DNA of 64,000 nt, from the NCBI RefSeq assembly GCF_000313915.1, contig NZ_AMYT01000011.1:62001-126000 (forward strand), read 5' to 3'. Numbering within the stretch: the stretch's first letter is position 1; the number at the start of each line of letters is the position of its first letter. The position numbers were made by a program, and so were the translations under genes. Shown piece after piece: positions 10,182-19,110 of the stretch. The notes beneath the pieces were generated by a model. That model was not told the DNA's origin. It saw nothing but the letters and a program-made list of their open reading frames with translations, and searched no databases. Origin of the DNA: Catellicoccus marimammalium M35/04/3. Lineage in GTDB: Bacteria > Bacillota > Bacilli > Lactobacillales > Catellicoccaceae.

Positions 10182-11037
10182 ATTAAAATTAGTGATTATC
10201 ACAGGAATGAGTGGAGCAGGTAAAACTGTAGCAATGCAATGTTTTGAGGATATGGGCTATTTTTGCATTGATAATATGCCTCCTGGCTTATTTACCAAGT
10301 TTTTAGAAGTGGTTCGTGAAAATGGTGCCATTAAAAAAATTGCGATGGTGGTAGATTTACGTTCACGTAGCTTCTTTAAAGAAAGTGAAGAAATGCTAGA
10401 AAAAGCACAAAATATGGATAGTCTAGACTTTAGTATTCTTTTTTTAGATGCCAGTGAAGAAGAATTAGTTTCTCGTTATAAAGAAACAAGACGTAACCAT
10501 CCATTAGCTCAAGATGGACGTATTTTAGAGGGAATTCAAAAAGAAAAAGAAATGCTTTATCGCTTACATGAAGAAGCGCAAGTTGTAATTGATACTTCTC
10601 ATCTTAGTGCTCGAGAATTAAAAGAAAAGATTTTAGAAATTTATCAAAATGCGACCGATAATCCTTTCCATCTACAATTGATGAGTTTTGGATTTAAACA
10701 TGGGATCCCCATTGATGCCGATGTAGTCATGGACGTTCGTTTTTTACCAAATCCATATTATATTGATCGTTTACGTGATAAAACTGGGGAAGATGCAGAG
10801 GTATATGACTACGTGATGAGTTTCCCAGAAACTGAAGAATTTTATGAGAAATTGAAATCTTTATTAGATACAGCCATTCCTGGATATCAAGAGGAAGGGA
10901 AGAAAAGTGTTACGATTGCGATTGGCTGTACAGGAGGACATCATCGATCTGTAGCTATTACTGAACGCCTAAGTCATGACTTTAAAGAAGAAGGGTATAT
11001 TGTCAATACTAGTCATCGAGATAAATTAATTGATTAA
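10171..11037 (+). CDS. rapZ: RapZ/YvcJ, P-loop nucleotide-binding protein
   Basis: RapZ-family proteins bind nucleotides and, in enterobacteria, control GlmZ/GlmS RNA decay. In Bacillus YvcJ hydrolyses nucleotides and affects competence. The 288-residue protein has Walker A GMSGAGKT (residues 11-18). Its C-terminal core GCTGGHHRSVAITERL is family-diagnostic. It starts inside uvrA and is followed by yvcK and whiA, the conserved Firmicute order. The substrate in this organism is unknown. Confidence 0.95.
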   Translation: MEDKLKLVIITGMSGAGKTVAMQCFEDMGYFCIDNMPPGLFTKFLEVVRENGAIKKIAMVVDLRSRSFFKESEEMLEKAQNMDSLDFSILFLDASEEELVSRYKETRRNHPLAQDGRILEGIQKEKEMLYRLHEEAQVVIDTSHLSARELKEKILEIYQNATDNPFHLQLMSFGFKHGIPIDADVVMDVRFLPNPYYIDRLRDKTGEDAEVYDYVMSFPETEEFYEKLKSLLDTAIPGYQEEGKKSVTIAIGCTGGHHRSVAITERLSHDFKEEGYIVNTSHRDKLID

Positions 11038-11049
11038 GGGATAAAGAGG

Positions 11050-12036
11050 ATGGAAGAAACGAAAAAGAAAATTGTCGTCATTGGTGGCGGAACAGGCTTA
11101 CCTGTGATTTTAAAAGAACTAAAGAAACAAGATTGTGAATTAACAGCCATTGTAACGGTAGCGGATGATGGAGGAAGTAGTGGGAAATTACGTAAAATGA
11201 TGGAAATGGCTCCACCAGGAGATTTGCGCAATGTTCTTGTTGCTTTAAGTAATGTGGAAAAAGAATGGACGGATATTTTCCAATATCGTTTTGAAAATGG
11301 ACTAGAAAATCATGCACTAGGAAATTTAATTATTGCGGCACTAAATGATATGGAAGGTGGAATTTATCAAGCCGTTCAAACATTATCTCGTTTGTTAAAT
11401 ATTACCGGGAAAGTTTATCCTGCAGCCGATGAAAGTTTGACCTTACATGCTGTTTTTGAAGATCAAACGATTCTTTCTGGAGAAACTACGATTACAAAAC
11501 GTCGTCAAACAATTCATGAAATTCATGTAACAAAAGATCAAAAAGATGAATTACCAGAACCTTGTCCGCATGTAGTGGAAGAAATTATGAACGCTGACAT
11601 GATTGTAATGGGACCAGGAAGTTTGTTCACGAGTATTTTACCCAATTTAATGATTCCAGAAATTGGTAAAGCAATCATTGAAACTTCAGCGCAAAAAGTA
11701 TATATTTGTAATATTATGACGCAAAAAGGAGAAACCGAAGAATTTAGTGATGCCGATCATGTGAAGATTTTGCATCGCCATTTACATCATCGCTTTATTG
11801 ATACGGTTTTGGTGAATGTCGAAACGATTCCTTTGGAAAAAATGAATGCTCAGCGCTATGATGAGTATTTAGTTCAAGTGCGACATGATCCTTGCGCATT
11901 AAAAGAAGAGCATTGCCAAGTCGTAGCTAAAAATTTCCTTTGCTTGCGCGATGAAGGAGTGTTCCATGATGGAGAAAAAGTTGTTCAAGCATTGATGGAA
12001 CAGTTAGAAAAAGGAGAAAAGAAAAAGGAGGGATAA
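11050..12036 (+). CDS. yvcK: YvcK/CofD-like gluconeogenesis and cell-envelope factor
   Basis: YvcK binds UDP-sugars and is required for normal growth on gluconeogenic carbon sources and for wall synthesis enzyme placement in Bacillus. The 328-residue protein carries the glycine-rich [11 protein letters not shown] (residues 12-22) and [12 protein letters not shown], both typical of the UPF0052/CofD fold. It also has the [13 protein letters not shown] motif near residue 195. It sits between rapZ and whiA with 12-bp and 1-bp gaps. The likely ribosome site is AAGGG, 9 bp before the ATG. Confidence 0.94.
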   Translation: MEETKKKIVVIGGGTGLPVILKELKKQDCELTAIVTVADDGGSSGKLRKMMEMAPPGDLRNVLVALSNVEKEWTDIFQYRFENGLENHALGNLIIAALNDMEGGIYQAVQTLSRLLNITGKVYPAADESLTLHAVFEDQTILSGETTITKRRQTIHEIHVTKDQKDELPEPCPHVVEEIMNADMIVMGPGSLFTSILPNLMIPEIGKAIIETSAQKVYICNIMTQKGETEEFSDADHVKILHRHLHHRFIDTVLVNVETIPLEKMNAQRYDEYLVQVRHDPCALKEEHCQVVAKNFLCLRDEGVFHDGEKVVQALMEQLEKGEKKKEG

Positions 12037-12037
12037 C

Positions 12038-12994
12038 ATGTCTTTTGCCTCCGATGTAAAAAAAGAATTAACTCAATTAGAAGTGCACCGTGAGCATGCA
12101 AAAGCAGAGTTGGCTGCACTCATTAAGATGAATGGAACGATTAATATTTATCGTCAAATGTGGGTTTTAAATGTACAAACAGAAAATGCTGCAATCGCTC
12201 GAAGAATTTATTCTTTATTGATCCAACATTATGGGGTAACGAGTGATTTGTTGGTACGTAAAAAAATGAAATTAAAAAAGAACAATGTTTATATTGTTCG
12301 TTTAAAACAAAATACACTTTCTATCTTATCTGATCTTGATATTATGGATGGATTGATGTTTAAAGACCAAGTATCGGATTCCATTATGGGAAATTCACAA
12401 AAAATGCGCTCTTATTTACGAGGCGCATTTTTAGCGAGTGGATCTGTAAATAATCCAGAAACAAGTAGCTATCATTTAGAAATTTATTCTTTATATGAAG
12501 AGCACAATGAAGATATTTGTACGATGATGAATTATTTTGGTTTAAATGCTAGAACCTTACCTCGTCGTAATGGATTTATTACTTATTTGAAAGAAGCAGA
12601 AAAAATTTCTGAATTTTTAACTCTGATTGGGGCGACAAACGCGATGTTAAAATTTGAAGATATTCGTATTGTTCGTGATATGAGAAATAACGTCAATCGT
12701 CTTGTAAACTGTGATAATGCCAATTTGAATAAAACGATTGATGCAGCCACAAGACAAATTCGCAATATTCGTTACATTGAGGAACAAGTTGGATTGGATT
12801 CCTTAAATGATAAATTACAAGAAATCGCTCAATTACGATTGGATTATCCAGAGTTAAGTATTAAAGAATTGGGAGAACTCGTTCCTTCGGGTCCAATTTC
12901 TAAATCAGGAGTAAATCATCGTTTGCGTAAAATTAATGAAATTGCAGAAAAAATGCAACAAGAAGAAAATAATAGAACAAAAGAAAATGTATAA
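12038..12994 (+). CDS. whiA: WhiA, DNA-binding regulator with LAGLIDADG-like domain
   Basis: WhiA combines an N-terminal degenerate homing-endonuclease fold with a C-terminal helix-turn-helix. In actinomycetes it controls sporulation genes; in Bacillus it affects division and chromosome segregation. The 318-residue protein shows [13 protein letters not shown] in the middle. At the C-terminus is the [22 protein letters not shown] followed by [10 protein letters not shown]. It is the last gene of the uvrB-whiA run. A strong AAGGAGGG lies before the ATG. Confidence 0.95.
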   Translation: MSFASDVKKELTQLEVHREHAKAELAALIKMNGTINIYRQMWVLNVQTENAAIARRIYSLLIQHYGVTSDLLVRKKMKLKKNNVYIVRLKQNTLSILSDLDIMDGLMFKDQVSDSIMGNSQKMRSYLRGAFLASGSVNNPETSSYHLEIYSLYEEHNEDICTMMNYFGLNARTLPRRNGFITYLKEAEKISEFLTLIGATNAMLKFEDIRIVRDMRNNVNRLVNCDNANLNKTIDAATRQIRNIRYIEEQVGLDSLNDKLQEIAQLRLDYPELSIKELGELVPSGPISKSGVNHRLRKINEIAEKMQQEENNRTKENV

Positions 12995-13013
12995 ATTGTT
13001 TCTTAATGTCTAC

Positions 13014-13075
13014 AAAGAAGAAGTAAAGAGAAGTATAAAAATTCAACCTAAAATGAAAGAGGCTTCTTCTTTTTT
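13014..13075 (+). terminator. Possible terminator after whiA
   Basis: A perfect 10-bp stem (AAAGAAGAAG and CTTCTTCTTT) with a long 39-base loop, followed by T residues. The large loop makes it weaker than the other terminators here. Confidence 0.4.
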
Positions 13076-13085
13076 AGTCTTTCTA

Positions 13086-13094
13086 TGTTATAAT
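13086..13094 (+). promoter_or_regulatory. Extended -10 promoter for the asnB cassette
   Basis: TGTTATAAT is a perfect extended -10 element 70 bp before the asnB start. No good -35 hexamer is visible, as is common for extended -10 promoters. Confidence 0.55.
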
Positions 13095-13163
13095 TACTCT
13101 AACATATGAACAAAGATATTAACGAAAAATGAAGTATGAAATATAAAAAATGGAGGCGTGATT

Positions 13164-15047
13164 ATGTGTGGTATTGTTGGATTTGTAGACCAACGTTCAG
13201 CGGAAGATAAAAAACCAATTTTAAAAGAAATGATGGATAAAATTGTCCACCGTGGGCCAGATAGTTCTGGAATGCACGTAACAGATGAAGTAGGATTAGG
13301 ATTCCGCCGTTTAAGTATTATTGATTTATCAGAAGGTAGCCAACCAATTTATAACGAAGATAAAACAAAAGTCATTACTTTCAATGGGGAAGTTTATAAC
13401 TATAAAGCATTACGTGAAGATTTAGTAGCTAAAGGACATGTTTTCACTACGCATACGGATACAGAAGTAATTTTGCACGGTTATGAAGAATATGGTCAAG
13501 ATATCGTGAAAAAATTGCGTGGAATGTTTGCTTTTGTAATTTGGGATGAAGAAACAAAAGAATTATTTGGTGCTCGTGACCACTTTGGAATTAAACCATT
13601 CTATTATGCAAATATGAATGGTACTTTTATGTATGGTTCTGAAATTAAAAGCTTCTTACCTCATCCAAGCTTTGAAAAAGAATTAAACAAAGAAGCATTA
13701 AAACCATTTATGACTTTCCAATACCCAGCAATTAATGAAACTTTCTTTAAAGGGGTATTTAAATTAAAAGAAGGACATCGTTTTACTTACAAAAATGGTG
13801 TTATGAATATTGAACAATATTATGATTATCATGCTCATCCAGAAAACTTAAGTTTAGAAGAAACTGTAGATAAAATTGATGATGTAGTGAAATCTTCCAT
13901 CAAAATTCATGAAGAAGCTGATGTAGAAATTGGATCTTTCTTATCTAGTGGAGTAGATTCTAGTTATGTAGCAGCTGTATTACGTCCAAATCAAACGTAT
14001 TCTATTGGATTTGATGGTGGAGAATATAGTGAAGCTGATGCAGCAAAAGCTTTAGCAGATAAATTAGAGTTAAACAATAAATCTCGTGTGATTGGTTCAG
14101 AAGAAGCATTTTCAGCATTTCCACGCATCCAATATTTCTTAGATGAACCCGATTCAAACTTCTCTTGTGTACCGTTATACTTCTTATCTGAATTTGCTAG
14201 TCGTGATATGAAAGTAGTAATGAGTGGGGAAGGCGCTGACGAATTATTTGCTGGATACCAAACTTATGGTTTCTATTCTAATGTAAAAGCAATCCGTGTC
14301 GTAGCAGAAGGAATGAAAAAATTACCAAAAAATATGCGTTATAAAATTGCAAAATCAATTAAGCATAAACATTTCCATGGTCAATTACACTTATACACTT
14401 CTTTAGCTCCAGCAGAAGAATTCTTTATTGGACCTTCTCGTATTTTTGAACCAGAAGAAGCGGATGAAATTTTAACACCAGAATACCGTAAAGCACCAAC
14501 GATTGAAGATATTGTTGGACCTATCTACAAAAAAGTGGAAAAAGAAGACTGTGAATTACGTAAAATGCAATATTTAGATATTCACCAATGGATGCCAGGA
14601 GATATTTTATTAAAAGCGGACAAAATGTCTATGGCAAACTCTTTAGAATTACGTGTGCCGATTTTAGACCGTAAAGTAGCAGAAGTTTCTGAAGTAGTGC
14701 CAAATAAATATTTAATCAATGCAGAAAATACAAAATATGCATTCCGTCAAGCTGCCGCTCGTCATATTCCACAAGAATGGTATGATCGTACAAAATTAGG
14801 ATTCCCAACTCCAATTAAAGTGTGGTTGCATGAAGATAAATTCTATCATGTTGTACGTGACATGTTTAATCAAGAATTTGTTTCTCAATTCTTTGATCGT
14901 GAAAAAATCACTCAACTATTAGACGATTTCTATAACGATAAAAATAATGATCGTAAGAAAATTTGGAATATTTATACCTTCCTAGTTTGGTATGATATTT
15001 ACTTCAATCATAACGGTGAAATGCCAGAATTAATGGAATTTGCCTAA
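13164..15047 (+). CDS. asnB: Glutamine-dependent asparagine synthase family, probable D-Asp amidating AsnH
   Basis: A 627-residue class II glutamine amidotransferase fused to an ATP-pyrophosphatase domain. The start is the ATG giving Met-Cys-Gly-Ile, so Cys2 becomes the N-terminal nucleophile; a GGAGG ribosome site fits this ATG better than the one 6 bp upstream. The glutaminase part includes RGPDSSG and NGEVYNY. The synthetase part has the PP-loop SSGVDSS and GEGADELFAGY. Family members make L-asparagine. In Lactococcus and Enterococcus, however, the AsnH type amidates D-aspartate in the peptidoglycan cross-bridge. The next two genes (D-Asp ligase, FemX) argue for that wall role. Enzymatically, plain asparagine synthesis cannot be excluded. 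Confidence 0.9.
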   Translation: MCGIVGFVDQRSAEDKKPILKEMMDKIVHRGPDSSGMHVTDEVGLGFRRLSIIDLSEGSQPIYNEDKTKVITFNGEVYNYKALREDLVAKGHVFTTHTDTEVILHGYEEYGQDIVKKLRGMFAFVIWDEETKELFGARDHFGIKPFYYANMNGTFMYGSEIKSFLPHPSFEKELNKEALKPFMTFQYPAINETFFKGVFKLKEGHRFTYKNGVMNIEQYYDYHAHPENLSLEETVDKIDDVVKSSIKIHEEADVEIGSFLSSGVDSSYVAAVLRPNQTYSIGFDGGEYSEADAAKALADKLELNNKSRVIGSEEAFSAFPRIQYFLDEPDSNFSCVPLYFLSEFASRDMKVVMSGEGADELFAGYQTYGFYSNVKAIRVVAEGMKKLPKNMRYKIAKSIKHKHFHGQLHLYTSLAPAEEFFIGPSRIFEPEEADEILTPEYRKAPTIEDIVGPIYKKVEKEDCELRKMQYLDIHQWMPGDILLKADKMSMANSLELRVPILDRKVAEVSEVVPNKYLINAENTKYAFRQAAARHIPQEWYDRTKLGFPTPIKVWLHEDKFYHVVRDMFNQEFVSQFFDREKITQLLDDFYNDKNNDRKKIWNIYTFLVWYDIYFNHNGEMPELMEFA

Positions 15048-15076
15048 ATAGTATCGTTGGAAAGAGGATGCCTGAA

Positions 15077-16294
15077 ATGAAATTTTTACCTGTGATTTTA
15101 GGGGCAGATACAAATGCATATGGAATTGCCAAAAGTATTTATCAATACTATCAAGAAAAAAGCATTTGTGTTTCTACAATGCCTTTATTTATGACTAATC
15201 ATTCTAAAATTATCGATGTACGTATTTGTAAAGAATTACACGATGAAACAGCAATGGTAGATGAATTAATTCGTTTAGCTAAAGAAACACCAGAAATGGA
15301 TGGAAAACGAATTTTATTTGCGGCAAGTGATGCTTATGCAGTAGCGCTTATTAATCAACAAGAAAAATTAAAAGAATATTATCACCTTCCTGTAATTCCA
15401 AAAGAACAATTACAACAGTTTGAGGAAAAAGAAGCTTTTTATCAATTATGTGAAAAGCATGGAATGCCATACGCAAAAACAGAAGTGGTTACAAAAGATA
15501 ATTATGTTAATTATCAATCACAATTAATGTTCCCAGTAGTTTTAAAACCAAGCAATAGCGTTTCTTATTTTGATTATGAATTTGAAGGAAAGAAAAAAGC
15601 CTTTATTATTGATTCGTTAGAAGAAGTACAAGCTACGTTAAATCGTATTTACGAAGGAGGCTATACAGATCCAATGATTTTACAAGAATTTATCCCTGGA
15701 GATGATTCTTGTATGCGCGTGGTCAATGCTTATGTCGATGCTTCTAGTCATGTGCAAGCAATCAGCATTGGTCATCCAATTTTGGAAGATGTAACTCCAG
15801 AGTTAGTAGGGAATTATGTAGCAATTATCAGTGAAGAAAATGAGCCACTTTCTGAGTTATGTTGTCAGTTTCTAGAATCTATTCAATTCAAAGGGATTGC
15901 TGATATTGATTTGAAATATGATGAACGAGATCAACAATATAAAATTTTTGAAGTGAACTTACGTTTAGGGCGTAGTAGCTACTATACAACAATGGCAGGA
16001 AGTCATTTAATTCAACAAATTATTGCTGATTTAATTTTTGACGAACAACCAAAAGAAGTATTGAAAAATACAAAAGAAATTTTGTGGTTGGGCGTTCCTG
16101 AAAAAGTTGCTCTAGAATATATCGAAGATCCACATTGGAAAGCAGAGGCAAAACGTTTAATCGATGCGAAACAATACGGATTTACCCTTTATTTTGACCA
16201 AGATAGTGTCTTACGTAAAAGAGGAATAAAGAAATATTATAATTCTTATATTGAACGTTATCAAAAATGGTTCAAACGTAAAGGAGATGTATAG
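15077..16294 (+). CDS. aslA: ATP-grasp D-aspartate ligase (AslA/Aslfm-like)
   Basis: A 405-residue ATP-grasp carboxylate-amine ligase. It resembles the enterococcal/lactococcal D-aspartate ligase that links D-Asp through its beta-carboxyl to the Lys side chain of UDP-MurNAc-pentapeptide. Recognisable segments: an N-terminal GADTNAYGIAKS, PVVLKPSNSVSYFDYEFEGK in the ATP-binding core, IPGDDSCMRVVNAYVD, and KYDERD...FEVNLRLGRSSYYT near the metal-binding end. The start is taken at the second ATG because AGAGG then has a 9-bp spacing; the upstream ATG at 15068 leaves none. It overlaps no neighbour and precedes femX by 1 bp. The assignment to D-Asp rather than another amino acid is from family resemblance and context. 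Confidence 0.85.
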   Translation: MKFLPVILGADTNAYGIAKSIYQYYQEKSICVSTMPLFMTNHSKIIDVRICKELHDETAMVDELIRLAKETPEMDGKRILFAASDAYAVALINQQEKLKEYYHLPVIPKEQLQQFEEKEAFYQLCEKHGMPYAKTEVVTKDNYVNYQSQLMFPVVLKPSNSVSYFDYEFEGKKKAFIIDSLEEVQATLNRIYEGGYTDPMILQEFIPGDDSCMRVVNAYVDASSHVQAISIGHPILEDVTPELVGNYVAIISEENEPLSELCCQFLESIQFKGIADIDLKYDERDQQYKIFEVNLRLGRSSYYTTMAGSHLIQQIIADLIFDEQPKEVLKNTKEILWLGVPEKVALEYIEDPHWKAEAKRLIDAKQYGFTLYFDQDSVLRKRGIKKYYNSYIERYQKWFKRKGDV

Positions 16295-16295
16295 G

Positions 16296-17294
16296 ATGCC
16301 AAAACTAGATTTATCAAATCCAGTAGAAGTAGAACGTTTTCAACAATTTACAAAGAATGCGGAATTTGGGAAAATCACTCAATCCATTCCTTGGTCTAAA
16401 GTAAAAAAAGCCTGGGAACCTTTATACATCTATTTAGAGGATGAAGCAGGTAATATTACTGCTAGTTTATCTATTTTAATGGTAAATAATGCAGTAGGGA
16501 AAAAGATTGCCTATGCCACAAAAGGTCCAGTTTGTGCAGAATTAAATCCAAAACAATTAAAAGCTTTGTTTGACGAAGCAGAAAAATATTTACCTGTTGA
16601 TGAAATTTTTATGTTACGCTGTGATCCAGAAGTATTGTATTCTGAAGAGTTAGAAAAAGAATTAGAAGCAGAAGGGTTTACCGTACGCAGTCGAAAAGTA
16701 GATCCACATAGTACGATTCAGCCTCGATTGAATATGGTTTTACAATTAAAAGGAAAAACAGAGGATGAATTATTAGCTAGCTTCCATTCTAAAACGAGAT
16801 ATAATATTCGTTATTCTATTCGTAAAGGGGTGCAATGTGCGCGTGCTCACTCCAAAGAAGCGGTAGATGCCTTTTATGAAACTCATAAAATTATGGCAGA
16901 GCGCCAAGGCATTACTTATCGTCCAAAAGAGTATTTCCTAGATTTATTAGAAGCTTTTGATGAAGATGAACTACAAATTTTCTTAACTCATGATGAAGAG
17001 GAAATTTTATCTGGAGCGGTAGCGATTAATTATGGCGACCGTGTTTGGTATATGTATGGTGGTTCTACAAACCAAAAACGTAATTTAATGCCTAATTATT
17101 TGATGCAGTGGGAAATGATCCGTTGGGGATTGGATACGAATAAATCTTATTATGATTTTGGTGGTATTTTTGAAGAAGATTTAGAAGATGGGCTATATCG
17201 TTTCAAAAATTCTTTCACCAATGGTGTAACCGAATATATTGGAGAAATCGATCGTATTTATGACCAAGAAAAATACGACGCCTTTAATCAATAA
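16296..17294 (+). CDS. femX: FemX-type aminoacyl-tRNA-dependent peptidoglycan cross-bridge transferase
   Basis: A 332-residue two-GNAT-domain protein of the FemABX family. It most resembles Weissella FemX, which lacks the coiled-coil arm of FemA/FemB. That enzyme adds L-Ala from Ala-tRNA to the Lys side chain of UDP-MurNAc-pentapeptide. Matching stretches include TIQPRLNMVLQL, MAERQGITYRP, VWYMYGGS, and the C-terminal EYIGEIDRIYD. The ATG at 16296 has AAAGGAG at the right distance and directly follows the aslA stop; an upstream in-frame extension from 16251 lies within aslA and is rejected. The amino acid transferred cannot be read from the sequence. Co-occurrence with a D-Asp ligase is unusual. 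A bidirectional terminator follows. Confidence 0.85.
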   Translation: MPKLDLSNPVEVERFQQFTKNAEFGKITQSIPWSKVKKAWEPLYIYLEDEAGNITASLSILMVNNAVGKKIAYATKGPVCAELNPKQLKALFDEAEKYLPVDEIFMLRCDPEVLYSEELEKELEAEGFTVRSRKVDPHSTIQPRLNMVLQLKGKTEDELLASFHSKTRYNIRYSIRKGVQCARAHSKEAVDAFYETHKIMAERQGITYRPKEYFLDLLEAFDEDELQIFLTHDEEEILSGAVAINYGDRVWYMYGGSTNQKRNLMPNYLMQWEMIRWGLDTNKSYYDFGGIFEEDLEDGLYRFKNSFTNGVTEYIGEIDRIYDQEKYDAFNQ

Positions 17295-17303
17295 AATAAA
17301 TAC

Positions 17304-17342
17304 AAAAAACTCTCGAAGTGTTTCCTTCGAGAGTTTTTATTT
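17304..17342. terminator. Bidirectional terminator between femX and the dehydrogenase
   Basis: Stem arms AAAAACTCTCGAA and TTCGAGAGTTTTT around a short loop, with A and T tracts on both sides, so it serves both convergent genes. Confidence 0.9.
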
Positions 17343-18244
17343 TATAAAGAATGATCAATTTTTTCTTGGATCATTTGAGCAGTTTTTGCTAATTCTTCTT
17401 TTTCTTTTTGAGATAAAGGAAGTTCAATCGTATCTACAATGCCCTTAGCACCAATAATTGCTGGGTATCCAATATAAGTTTCTTCTTCGTTAAATGGAGT
17501 AGAAACGACAAGTAATTGATGCGCATCATTAAAAATAGCATTGACAATTTCCACGGCACAACTAGCAATTCCGTATGAAGTATATCCTTTTCCTTCAACA
17601 ATCGTCCAAGCACCATTACGAGTTTTTTCTTCTAATTCTTTTGTTTCAGCTTCAGAAATAGAAAATGGAAGATGATTTACTTGAACGGTAGACCAAGCAA
17701 TAAATTGAGAATCTCCATGTTCACCCAATACATAGCCACTAATATTATTGCTAGCAACGTTGTAATGTTGAGCTAAGGCACGTTTCATACGAGCAGTATC
17801 TAGAGAAGTCCCCGTACCTAATACGCGTTCTTTTGGTAATCCTGTATAGTGTTGTAATAAAGCACAAATTACATCACAAGGATTAGAAATATTTAGTAAA
17901 ATTCCATCAAATTGAATTGCTTTTAATTTTTGACCCACTTCTTTTGCATTTTTAGCATTTAATGATAATTCTCCAAAACGATCATTTCCTTCAACGGAAA
18001 GACGAATGTCACCAAAAGCAGTAATAATAATATCTGCATCGGCTAATGCTTCATAAGAATTCATAATGATATGAGGTTGATTAGGTAAAATTGCTAGTGC
18101 ATCAGAAAAATCATAAAATTCAGCTTTTGCTTTTTTTTCATCGGTATCGATACAAACTAATTCATCCACGATTCCTTTTGTAATCAAGGTATACGCTACC
18201 GTTACCCCCACATGACCTAAACCAATAATTCCTACTTTACGCAT
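17342..18244 (-). CDS. L-2-hydroxyisocaproate dehydrogenase-like member of the LDH family
   Basis: An NAD-dependent 2-hydroxyacid dehydrogenase of the LDH/MDH fold, 300 residues from the ATG at 18244, which has AAGGA upstream. A longer in-frame start adds 15 basic residues without support. The Rossmann motif is GLGHVG (residues 8-13). The catalytic motifs are GTGTSLDTARMKRA and GEHGDSQFIAWSTV, plus GKGYTSYG. The substrate-loop segment FGDIRLSVEGNDRF lacks the PGE pattern of true L-lactate dehydrogenases. It matches the L-HicDH type, which reduces branched 2-ketoacids, so a 2-oxo-acid such as ketoisocaproate is more likely than pyruvate. A cre-like site overlaps the promoter. Substrate remains to be measured. 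Confidence 0.85.
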   Translation of the reverse strand: MRKVGIIGLGHVGVTVAYTLITKGIVDELVCIDTDEKKAKAEFYDFSDALAILPNQPHIIMNSYEALADADIIITAFGDIRLSVEGNDRFGELSLNAKNAKEVGQKLKAIQFDGILLNISNPCDVICALLQHYTGLPKERVLGTGTSLDTARMKRALAQHYNVASNNISGYVLGEHGDSQFIAWSTVQVNHLPFSISEAETKELEEKTRNGAWTIVEGKGYTSYGIASCAVEIVNAIFNDAHQLLVVSTPFNEEETYIGYPAIIGAKGIVDTIELPLSQKEKEELAKTAQMIQEKIDHSL

Positions 18245-18274
18245 AGAAGATTCCTTCTTTCTTTTAACTTTTAT

Positions 18275-18293
18275 TGTAAGCACTTTCATTATA
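18275..18293 (-). promoter_or_regulatory. Promoter with cre-like site for the hydroxyacid dehydrogenase
   Basis: Read on the minus strand, an extended -10 TGATATAAT (hexamer at 18288-18293) is followed at once by TGAAAGTGCTTACA (18275-18288). That differs from the ideal catabolite-responsive element in one base of its central CG. A cre at the start site would let CcpA block transcription when glucose is present. No CcpA gene is in the window; binding is inferred. Confidence 0.6.
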
Positions 18294-18321
18294 TCATAAA
18301 TAAACCTTTAATTGAGAAAAG

Positions 18322-18366
18322 AAAAATCCTCGAATTTCAAATGAAATACACTTAAAATTCGAGGAA
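18322..18366 (-). terminator. Terminator of clpP
   Basis: Perfect 10-bp arms (CCTCGAATTT and AAATTCGAGG on the minus strand) are followed by a T-rich stretch on that strand, just downstream of the clpP stop. Confidence 0.8.
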
Positions 18367-18376
18367 ATGAGTTTAA

Positions 18377-18970
18377 TTATTTAATTTCATTACTTGAAGT
18401 TAATACTTCATCGACAAGGCCATATTCTTTTGCTTCTTGTGCAGTCATGTAATTATCACGTTCTGTATCACGATTGATCTTTTCTAATGGTTGGCCTGTA
18501 CGTTCCGCTAAAATTTTATTTAGGCGTTCACGAGTTTGTAAAATATGACGAGCTGCAATATCGATTTCTGTCGCTTGCCCTTGCGCACCGCCAAGAGGTT
18601 GGTGAATCATTACTTCTGCATTTGGTAAAGCAAAACGTTTTCCTTTCGCTCCTGCTGTTAATAAGAAACTTCCCATAGAAGCAGCCATTCCTAAAACAAT
18701 CGTTTGGACATCTGCTTTTACAAAGTTCATCGTATCAAAAATAGCTAAGCCAGCAGATACGCTTCCTCCTGGAGAATTAATATATAAATAAATATCTTTT
18801 TCAGGATCTTGTGCATCTAAAAATAGTAGTTGGGCAATGATAGAATTTGCCATATCATCGTTGACTTCACCGCTTAACATTACGATGCGATCTTTTAATA
18901 AGCGAGAGTAAATGTCATAAGAACGTTCTCCACGTGAAGTTTGTTCAATTACAGTTGGAATTAAATTCAT
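18377..18970 (-). CDS. clpP: ClpP, ATP-dependent protease proteolytic subunit
   Basis: ClpP forms the tetradecameric serine-protease chamber used by ClpX, ClpC and ClpE. The 197-residue product has the full catalytic triad: Ser98 in GMAASMG, His123 in MIHQPLGG and Asp172 in DTERD. GGAGC precedes the ATG by a normal distance. It has its own extended -10 promoter and terminator and is transcribed away from rpoN. I found no CtsR heptad repeat in the upstream 120 bp, which is unusual because clpP is often a CtsR target in Firmicutes. Confidence 0.98.
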   Translation of the reverse strand: MNLIPTVIEQTSRGERSYDIYSRLLKDRIVMLSGEVNDDMANSIIAQLLFLDAQDPEKDIYLYINSPGGSVSAGLAIFDTMNFVKADVQTIVLGMAASMGSFLLTAGAKGKRFALPNAEVMIHQPLGGAQGQATEIDIAARHILQTRERLNKILAERTGQPLEKINRDTERDNYMTAQEAKEYGLVDEVLTSSNEIK

Positions 18971-18996
18971 AATTGAGCTCCTTTCGTTTTTCTTTC

Positions 18997-19006
18997 ATTA
19001 TAGCAC
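18997..19006 (-). promoter_or_regulatory. clpP promoter (-10 region)
   Basis: On the minus strand the sequence reads GTGCTATAAT, an extended -10, 27 bp before the clpP start codon. No clear -35 and no CtsR operator was seen. Confidence 0.55.
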
Positions 19007-19064
19007 ATTCATAAAGAGAAAGAAGAATATTACAAAAGAAGGGGGAGAATATAAAAAATGATTA

Positions 19065-19073
19065 TGCTATAAT
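19065..19073 (+). promoter_or_regulatory. rpoN promoter (-10 region)
   Basis: TGCTATAAT is an extended -10, 38 bp before the chosen rpoN start. It is divergent from the clpP promoter. Confidence 0.5.
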
Positions 19074-19110
19074 AAAGCGTATTCAAGATGTGAAAAGAGA
19101 CAGGGAAAAT

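Noticed and set aside
13014-13163. T-box leader before asnB
   Set aside because: No T-box sequence or antiterminator-like pairing was found; only a hairpin and an extended -10.
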